Source: Pedobacter nototheniae
GTDB lineage: Bacteria; Bacteroidota; Bacteroidia; Sphingobacteriales; Sphingobacteriaceae
Length of the DNA: 34,623 nt
Assembly: GCF_004335085.1 (NCBI RefSeq)
Contig: NZ_RQRS01000016.1
Location: 90,864 to 125,486 of the forward strand
Direction of reading: 5' to 3'
The position numbers and the translations under genes were made by a program. How positions within the stretch are numbered: position 1 is the first letter of the stretch; each line of letters opens with the position of its first letter. This document shows, piece by piece, positions 1 to 7,700 of the stretch. Below the pieces are notes generated by a model that made no database searches, was not told the origin of the DNA, and saw only the letters and a list, made by a program, of their open reading frames with translations.

Positions 1-159
1 ACGCCCAGGCATAGCAGCATTTCGCAGAATAGCTCATTATAATTCTTACACTTACTTTCATTATCCGAATAATCAAAGGAATATGCAGCGAGGGTTGGGA
101 TTGTGTTGGGCTAAGCCTCATATTACTGTAGTCAGAATTATAATGTTGCTATTCAAGAA
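1..159. other. Gene-free left edge
   Basis: No convincing reading frame was found on either strand. The only structure seen is a pair of 10-bp inverted copies, ATTATAATTC at 36-45 and GAATTATAAT at 135-144, which in such AT-rich DNA may be chance. The window may start inside a longer intergenic region. Confidence 0.4.
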
Positions 160-345
160 AGGATGCCAGCCTTGACTTTTGGGTACCTTTTTGTTAAGAA
201 AAAGGTACGACGCCCGTCTGGCAAGACAAATCTATTTCCGCTGCCGCGGGGGCTTCTCTTCTTTGGTCAACCAAAGAAGCAAAGTTGTCGGCTCGCAATT
301 TTTCTGTTTAAGGCAGTGGGTGGGCTTTGCTTGTGCCTCCCGAAT
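160..345. repeat. Putative intergenic repeat with two perfect hairpins
   Basis: This stretch is richer in G+C than its surroundings and holds two perfect 10-bp hairpins: GTACCTTTTT (183-192) with AAAAAGGTAC (199-208) around a 6-nt loop, and CTTCTTTGGT (258-267) with ACCAAAGAAG (270-279) around a 2-nt loop. Two overlapping 61-62 codon frames cross it, but they lack protein-like composition and simply translate the hairpins. The layout resembles non-coding, palindromic, MITE/REP-like intergenic elements that are common in Bacteroidota genomes. The boundaries are approximate, and other genomic copies cannot be checked here. Confidence 0.45.
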
Positions 346-680
346 AATTGACCATGCCGATTAAGAGCTTTATGGAAGAAACAGTGGTTTGGACTTGTTG
401 GGAGGATAAGCGTATTGCTAAGCAAAAGTTCCTATGAAATATTTCAACAGCTCTGATTTTAAGAGTTCTCCCTAGCTATAATGTGTAATTAAACTTGTCA
501 TTTGTCATTTAAATGCAATATACCATAGTTGTGAGAGGTAATTAGTTTAAAAGTGTAGAATAAAAAGAAATATAAATGTCATATTTATAATATAAACATA
601 GGTTATTTATTATACATAAATTATCTCAACCTATTTGCTAAGAGTAACCTCATCTTATACCACCCATCCCAAAACAAAAT
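346..680. other. Gene-free AT-rich spacer
   Basis: No supported gene. A 27-codon frame (354-437) exists but has no promoter or ribosome-binding context and begins at the edge of the hairpin repeat. A 13-mer, ACTTGTCATTTGT at 493-505, recurs exactly at 1712-1724 on the other side of the array plus gene (see findings). Confidence 0.4.
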
Positions 681-952
681 AGTGCCTCTTAAACAGGGAA
701 CATTCCCTCTTAGATAGGGAACAATGCCTCTTAAACAGGGGACAATGCCTTTTTGATAGGAAACATTCCCTCTTAGATAGGGAACAATGCCTCTTAAACA
801 GGGGACAATGCCTTTTTGATAGGAAACATTCCCTCTTAGATAGGGAACAATGCCTCTTAAACAGGGGACAATGCCTCTTTGAGAGGGAACATTCCCTCTT
901 AGATAGGAAACATTCCCTCTTTGATAGGGAAAAATGCCTCTTAAAATAGAAC
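681..952. repeat. 21-bp tandem repeat array, 13 units, dyad-symmetric core
   Basis: Thirteen contiguous units, twelve of exactly 21 bp and a last one of 20 bp, start at 681, 702, 723 and so on. Three main unit types are seen, with cores CCTCTTAGATAGG, CCTCTTAAACAGG and CCTTTTTGATAGG, so nearly every unit keeps CCT-N7-AGG. The symmetric type extends to TTCCCT-N7-AGGGAA, a 6-bp stem. Three units form a 63-bp higher-order repeat: 702-764 and 765-827 are identical, and 828-869 repeats their first 42 bp. There are no unique spacers, so this is not a CRISPR. A 21-bp period puts the dyads on one face of the helix, as expected for cooperative protein binding, or gives a string of RNA hairpins if transcribed. 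The array ends 57 bp before the start codon of the next gene. Confidence 0.9.
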
Positions 953-954
953 AA

Positions 955-963
955 TACATTTTG
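955..963 (+). promoter_or_regulatory. Possible -7 box next to the tandem array
   Basis: TACATTTTG resembles the Bacteroidota -7 element TAnnTTTG with one extra base. It sits 2 bp after the last repeat unit and 46 bp before the ATG at 1010. If it is used, the end of the array occupies the -33 region, so a protein bound to the array could directly control this gene. Confidence 0.3.
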
Positions 964-1009
964 CTTATATAAAATTTAAAAACCAACATATAAAAAACCA
1001 CTAACAACT

Positions 1010-1483
1010 ATGGCCGAAAACAAAATTTCAATCGAAATTCCTGATGAAGAGTACCAATCAGTTTTACAACATGTAGAGCAGCTACAATCTATTTTAAAAC
1101 CCTATCTTATATCCTTAACTGTTGAGCAACGCAGAACATTACCCAAACTAGGCGATAAAACATTGGCCTTTGTTAATAAAGCGGTAGAGTACGCCAATAA
1201 CGATGCAAAGCTAGTACCTAGCTACATGGATTTGGGCGAATGGAAGAAAGATGTACAGGCATACGATCAATTAACCAATTTATACGCTGCGGTTAATAAA
1301 TTATTGAGCACTGTTGATGATACCACTATGTTATGTGGAAGCGAGGCCTACACCGGCGCATTAAGTGTTTATGATAATGCTAAGCAAGCTGCCAAAGCTA
1401 ACCAACCCAATGCCAAGCCTGTTGTCGCCGATTTAGCCGAACGATTTCCCGGCAGGATAAACAAACAAGAAATTAAACCTTAA
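1010..1483 (+). CDS. Small uncharacterised protein linked to tandem repeat array
   Basis: Encodes 157 residues with no signal peptide and no membrane segment, so it is probably cytosolic. The composition suggests a mostly alpha-helical protein. Noticeable segments are ISIEIPDEEY near the N-terminus, RRTLPKLGDKTLAFVNKAVEY around residues 42-62, a SYMDLGEWKKDV segment around 70-81, and MLCGSEAY around 108-115; the C-terminus is basic. I recall similar unnamed proteins in Bacteroidota but cannot assign a domain or function. The ATG start is the first in frame and has an A-rich upstream region. The gene lies 57 bp after a 272-bp array of 21-bp repeats and is followed by a good terminator, so it appears to be a single-gene unit. 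The obvious hypothesis is that the protein binds, or is regulated through, the repeats. This is inference only. Confidence 0.85.
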   Translation: MAENKISIEIPDEEYQSVLQHVEQLQSILKPYLISLTVEQRRTLPKLGDKTLAFVNKAVEYANNDAKLVPSYMDLGEWKKDVQAYDQLTNLYAAVNKLLSTVDDTTMLCGSEAYTGALSVYDNAKQAAKANQPNAKPVVADLAERFPGRINKQEIKP

Positions 1484-1538
1484 TAATAAATAAACCAGCT
1501 CCATTTTGGAGTTGACTAAACAGTATAAACTTTTGCCA

Positions 1539-1578
1539 AACTCAGTGATAGGAACTACTTCCTTTTACTGAGTTTTTT
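1539..1578 (+). terminator. Rho-independent terminator after the array-linked gene
   Basis: Two-part hairpin: outer stem AACTCAGT (1539-1546) with ACTGAGTT (1567-1574), inner stem AGGAA (1550-1554) with TTCCT (1559-1563) and a 4-nt loop. The outer stem runs into a T tract to 1578. It lies 56 bp after the stop of the 1010-1483 gene. Confidence 0.75.
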
Positions 1579-1652
1579 GAGACACTAGTTTTCCAATGAA
1601 AATTACTTACATCACATTGCCATTAGTCGCTGATGCATTTAAGCCCGAAAGC

Positions 1653-1690
1653 ACCCTGCTCAAACTTACATGCAAAAGTTTGAGCAGGGT
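1653..1690. repeat. 15-bp perfect inverted repeat
   Basis: ACCCTGCTCAAACTT (1653-1667) pairs perfectly with AAGTTTGAGCAGGGT (1676-1690) around an 8-nt loop. Neither strand has a proper T tract after it, so it is not a typical terminator. It could be a back-up terminator, an RNA-processing structure or a mobile-element remnant. Confidence 0.7.
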
Positions 1691-1772
1691 TATTTGATGA
1701 TATTTATTAGTACTTGTCATTTGTAGTCGTTTGTTTACGGTAACCCTGAATTTTTAATTAAGAAAATATGAT

Positions 1773-1780
1773 TACTTTTG
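1773..1780 (+). promoter_or_regulatory. Bacteroidota-type -7 box for the giant secreted protein
   Basis: TACTTTTG matches TAnnTTTG exactly. Transcription would start at about 1784-1787. This excludes the in-frame ATG at 1768 and points to the ATG at 1798, where a signal peptide begins. No clear TTTG -33 box was seen. Confidence 0.6.
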
Positions 1781-1797
1781 ACCAAGCCTCTCAATCA

Positions 1798-4700
1798 ATG
1801 AATAAACGCTTCATTCTATTTTTTTTTCTGTGTCTTTTTTTTAATCATTTTGGCAATGCAAATCCTGTAAACCGTTACGCCTTAGCAGTAAATTATCATG
1901 ATACATTTGATCTTACAACTGATGGCCCAACAAGCTTTTGTGTAGGTGCTTCGGTTAACTTAAGTACTACAGAAAGTGGTCCTTACGAATGGTTTAAGGA
2001 TGGCATCTCAATTAGCGGAAAAACAAATAATAAATTAAATGTAGTTGCCACTGGAACTTATACCGTAAAAGCAAATGGTAACGAAAGTAATCCAGTTACG
2101 ATTACTGTAAATCCGCTTCCCACAGTTTCATTTACATCAAATGCTACAGGAAATAATTGTAGCGATGAAGAGATTTCTTTTACAAGTATTGCGCCTGATG
2201 CAGTTAGCTACGAATGGGATTTTGGCGATCCTAGCTCAGGCTTAAATGCAAATAAATCTACAGATGCAAATCCAAAGCATGTTTTTGTTGGAACCCCCGG
2301 AAATGGACTTCAGACTTTTATAGTTAAACTTACTGTAAGGAATACAAATGGTTGCGTAAACGCATTTGATTTAAATGTTACAACGAAGCAGCTACCTGAT
2401 GCTAATTTAGGGGGTTCTGGTAAAACAATTTACGAAGGATTACCATATTTTAAAGTTTGTTCAAACAATAACTCATCTTTTAATTTTACAAATTTATCTA
2501 CAACAAATAATGCTTCATATAAAATTGAATGGGGCGATGGTTCTCCTGATTATGTTTCTAATACATTTACATCCATCACCCATATCTATCAAATAGGGAT
2601 CAATACATTAACTTACACGGTAACGGGTTTAAATGGATGCATAAATTCAATTAAGTATTTTGTATTTGTAGGAACTAATCCTGGGGTAGGTATAAGTAAT
2701 CCTGGTAATACCTCTATTTGTACACAAGAAGAAGTAACTTTTCCGATTACAGCAACTGATTCTAATCCAATTGGCACAAAATATACAGTAACTTTTAGTG
2801 ATGGGTCAACACCTGTTATTCTCTATCATCCTTTAATAGATAAATTTGTCAAACATACATTTTTGAAAAGCTCTTGTGGAGAGCTTAACAATTCATTCAC
2901 GGCATCTATAACAGCTTCTAATCCTTGCGGAACTACCCCAGGATCAACAGGAGGTATTTATGTTTCTGATAAACCCAAGGCTTCATTTAATGTTTCTCCA
3001 AATAAAACAACTTGTGAAAATACAATTCTAACTTTTACTAATACAAGTATTGGGAATATAGCAATGCCGTCTGGTTGTACAAGTGGTAATTTAGTATGGT
3101 CAATTCAAGCGATAGGTTCTACACCAGCAAATGGTTTTAGTATTTCAACAGGAGTTTTGGGAAATGATTTTAATCTAATTGATGATCCATCAAGTTGGTT
3201 GAATGGATCGCAAACTTTAAGGATCAATTTTCAAGCTTCTGGGCAATACAAAGTATCCTTAAAAATTGGCACAAATAGCCCAACAGGAGCGGCTTGTGGT
3301 CCTGATATATTTTCAGAAATAATTTGCGTTAATCCAAAACCTGTCGCCAAATTTATCGTTGATCAAACTGAAGGTTGCGGTCCTGTAAATGTTCAAACAA
3401 CTAACAATTCAAATCAACCTGTTTGCGGTAATAATATTTACCAGTGGGCTGTTACATATGCTAATTTGACTGGTTGTACAAATGGTACTTCAAACTATAG
3501 TATTGTAAGTGGATCATTAACAAGTGCAACTCCATCATTTCAATTTATTAACCCTGGGGTTTATACATTAAGTTTAGTAACAAGCAATTCGGATAATGGT
3601 TGTGTATCTGCTAAGGTTTCTAAAACTATAACTATAAGAACATTGCCAGCAGCTACAATTGTTGCGCCTGTATCTGTTTGTGCAGGAAAAGCTTTTAATG
3701 TTTCTTCAACGCTTACTAATTGTGGCTCTGAAAATGCCCCCACTTACCTTTGGAAATTTCCTGGTTCAACCACTGCAAGTTCAACAATAGCTAACCCCAC
3801 TAACGTCATTTATCCTATACCTGGGCCATATACCATAACTTTAGAAGTAACAAATGAGTGTGGAACAACAACAGTTACTAAAGCAATCAATGTTACAGAA
3901 AGCCCTGCAATAGATAATATTTCTAATCTTATAAAATGTACAGGAGAAGCAACGGGAATAATTAATTTTAGTACCACCCCTGCAAATAGTTCAGTAACAT
4001 ACGCGTGGACGAATAACAATATAGCAATTGGTTTAGCTGGTAGCGGAAACGGCTCAAGCATTCCATCTTTTAATGTATTAAATACCACTTTAACTGTAAT
4101 TACGGCAACCATTACAGTTACGCCAACACTTAATGGATGTGTTGGTGTTCCAAAAACGTTTACCATTACTGTTAATCCATCAGCCCCACCCGCCAATGCA
4201 AATACAGATCAAAACCTATGTAATGTTACTTCTGCAACATTAGCAGGAAATAATCCTGGAAGTTCTTTTGCGGGAAAATGGACACAGGTTAGCGCACAAA
4301 CTGGGGTAACTTTTGATAACGATACTAAATACAATGCGATCGTTTCTGGGCTTCAGGCAGGCGAGGTTTATGAATTTAAATGGACTATCAATGGCATTTC
4401 TCCTTGTTTGGGAACATCAGACAATGTTTTAGTCACCGTTTCTCCCCTTAGTGTTGGCGGAACCACCGCAGGAACTCAAAGTTTTTGTGGCACCGCTGCG
4501 CCAGGTGATATTACTTTGAGTGGACAAGTTGGAGCAGTATTAAAATGGCAGTCATCTTTAAATGGAACCACTTGGACGGATATAGCAGCAAGCGCTGGGT
4601 TAAGTACTTTTCATTATCCTGCAATTACCGCAACTACAAGTTATAGGGCTGTGGTAAAAAGTGGAACCTGTGGTGATGCAAACTCAACTCCTACCATTAT

Positions 4701-7700
4701 TATAATAAAACCGCAACCAGCAAAACCTACAGAAACTACTAGCTACATATATTGCGTTGGCGAAACAGCTTCTGTATTGCTTGCTACAGGTACTGATTTA
4801 AAATGGTATACTTCATTGCCACTATCAGTATCATCACCTACTGCGCCTACACCTTCAACGTTAATAAGTGGTACAACAACATATTATGTAACCCAAACAG
4901 TTGATGGTTGCGAAAGTCCTTACGAAACGATTATCGTTAAGGTAAATCCTTTAATAGCCAATAATGTAATCTCGGCAGATCAAAACATTTGTAAAAATAG
5001 TACACCTTCACTGTTACAAGGCGCAACATTAAGTGGTGGCGGTGGGTCAGGAACGTATAGTTATGAATGGCAAACATCAGCAGATGGAACAAATTGGAAT
5101 GCTACTGCTGTTGCGAGCACACCTACATACCAACCGGGTACTTTAACAACCGATATTTATTATAGGCGGATTGTAAAAAGTGGTTCATGCAGTTCGATTT
5201 CCAACACCGTTAAAATCTCTGTTCAGGATGCATTAACTGACTATAATATTACGGCAGATCAAACGATTTGCAGTGGCTCGCAGCCTAATAAATTAATTGG
5301 TCAGGTTCCAGTTGGAGCACCCACTTACACCTGGGAAAAATCAACTAGTTCAGCTTCGACTGGTTTCACCATTATTGCTGGAGAAACCAATCCGGATTAC
5401 CAACCTCCAAGCTTGACACAAACCACCTATTACAGGCGAAATGTATTTAGCGGACCATGCTCAATGCCCTCATCAGTGGTTACGATAACCGTAAATCCGA
5501 TTCCGGTATTGGTAGCTGTTCAAAACATAATACAATGCAATAATACAGCGCAGGGCACAGTTACTTTTCAAAGTACAGTGCCAAGTCCAAATATTACATA
5601 TACCTGGGTAAATGACAATATAAGCATAGGCTTAGCTGCATCAGGAACAGGGAATTTACCATCATTTACCACTCAAAATACTTCTAAAACTCCTATAGAA
5701 GCCAATATTACGGTAACGCCGACTTATACGGCAGGGGGCAAAACATGCGTGGGTACAGCCATTAATTTTAAAATTACGGTATTACCAACTATAAATATAA
5801 ATCCGATAGTGGATATAACTACCTGTACCGGAAGCATGGTAAATGCAATTACTTTAACAAATGATGCTGATGCTTTTGTTGGTAGTACTATTTCCTATAG
5901 CTGGACAGCATTACCTGCTATAGGTTTAAGTGCTGGAAGCGGCACACAGATACCCGCATTTACGGCTGTAAACAATAGTGCCACTCCAATAACCGCAACA
6001 GTTACCGTAACACCGCAATATATATACAACGGAAAAAACTGCACCGGCACACCACTTACCTATAAAATTACTATAAACCCAGCGCCTAACGTTACGTTTT
6101 CAGGTGCCGACCAAATTATTTGTAATAATACTGCAAGCGCAGATATTAGTTTAAGCAGCACAACAGCAGGCGTAAATTTTGCGTGGATAGCGCAACCCGT
6201 AGCAGGGATAACAGGTATTATTCTTTCAGGAACAGATAAGATTCCTGCTCAAACGTTGATAAATTCTACAAATGTACCGCTTACCGTAACCTACACGGCT
6301 GTTGCTACAACACCCGGAACAGCACAATGCCCAGGTTCTAATTTTGTATATAAGATAACCGTAAATCCTACGCCTATTGTTACGCCAACAGATTTAAGTA
6401 AAACAATTTGTTCGGCTACAAAGCCAAACATCGGTTTCTCATCCAACGTTACCGGAACAGTTTTTAGCTGGACTGTAAGTCTAAATGCGAATGTCTCTGG
6501 GGCAACAAATGGTTCTGGAACACTTATCGATCAAAGCTTAACTAACACCTCAGCTGTTGCGCAAACCATTACTTATACCGTTACACCTAAATTTACAAAT
6601 GGATCAAGTATTTGTACAGGAAGTGGAGTTCAGATTATTGTTACAGTTAATCCTTCACCAAAAATTCAGTTTTCAAGTGCAGATGCCACAATTTGTTCTG
6701 GAGCTAATGTTGCTCAGGTTAACCTATCATCAACAACTATAGGTGCAAATATTAATTGGACAGCTATGGTTCCGGCAGGTATTAGCGGAGTTTCTATGCT
6801 AAACGGTACAACTATCATTCCTGCTCAAACCTTAATTAATAGCAGCAATACACCGCTAACTATTGTATACAGTGCCACTGCTAGCACTAATGATGCAAAT
6901 GCTTGTGCAGGAAGTGTATTCTTATACAAAATTACGGTTAACCCTGTTGCCAAAATTACAAATACACCTTTAATACAAGAAGTTTGTTCGGGCAGCAGTT
7001 CTTCTCCAGTTATATTAACTACTAACGTTGCCGCCACAACCTACAAATGGACGGCTTCTACTACTTCAACAGATCTTAGCGGATTTGCGACCACAGGTAC
7101 AGGAAATATTCCAGCTCAAACCATTATAAATTCTGGCAATGCAAAAGGCGTTGTTAAATATGTTATTATACCTGAAGCAAATGGATGCGAAGGTATTGTG
7201 AGTACTTACGAAATTAATGTAAATCCCAAACCTATATTTACTGGCAATGCCAATCCGCAGGCCATTTGCAGCAACACCCTGTTTACCTATACTCCTTCCA
7301 GTTCCACATTGGGTGTAACATTTAGCTGGGCAAGGGCTGCGGTTACCGGAATTAGTAATCCTGCTGCAAGTGGGGCGGGAATAGATGCTGCGGGGCGCAT
7401 TGCTGAAACATTAATTAATACCACCGTTAACCCAATTGATGTAACTTACGTTTACCAGTTAAGTATTGGGGGTTGTACCAGCGGTACAAATTATAATGTA
7501 GTAGTAAGGGTTAATCCTTCGCCAACGGCTCTATTTGGCCCTTTTAATCAAAACGGATGTGCACCTTTTGTGGTTAATATTAAAAACCTCAACTCAAAAA
7601 CCTTTGCCAACACTTATACTGTAGATTATGGTGATGGATCTCCAGTAGAAGTGTATACCGATGAGCGAGACATCAATCATACGTACGACAATGAGTCGGC

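Noticed and set aside
163..364. Two overlapping 61-62 codon frames in the hairpin repeat
   Set aside because: They translate palindromic, GC-shifted intergenic sequence, overlap each other and lack a start context.
354..437. 27-codon frame MPIKSFMEETVV...
   Set aside because: Short, with no promoter or ribosome-binding signal, next to a repeat; chance cannot be excluded.
681..952. CRISPR array
   Set aside because: Units are contiguous, 21 bp, and have no unique spacers; no cas genes are in the window.
1597..1698. 33-codon frame across the 15-bp hairpin
   Set aside because: It runs through both arms of the inverted repeat and has no start signal.
1768..1797. Upstream ATG of the giant protein
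   Set aside because: It lies upstream of the predicted transcription start, and the signal peptide begins at 1798.
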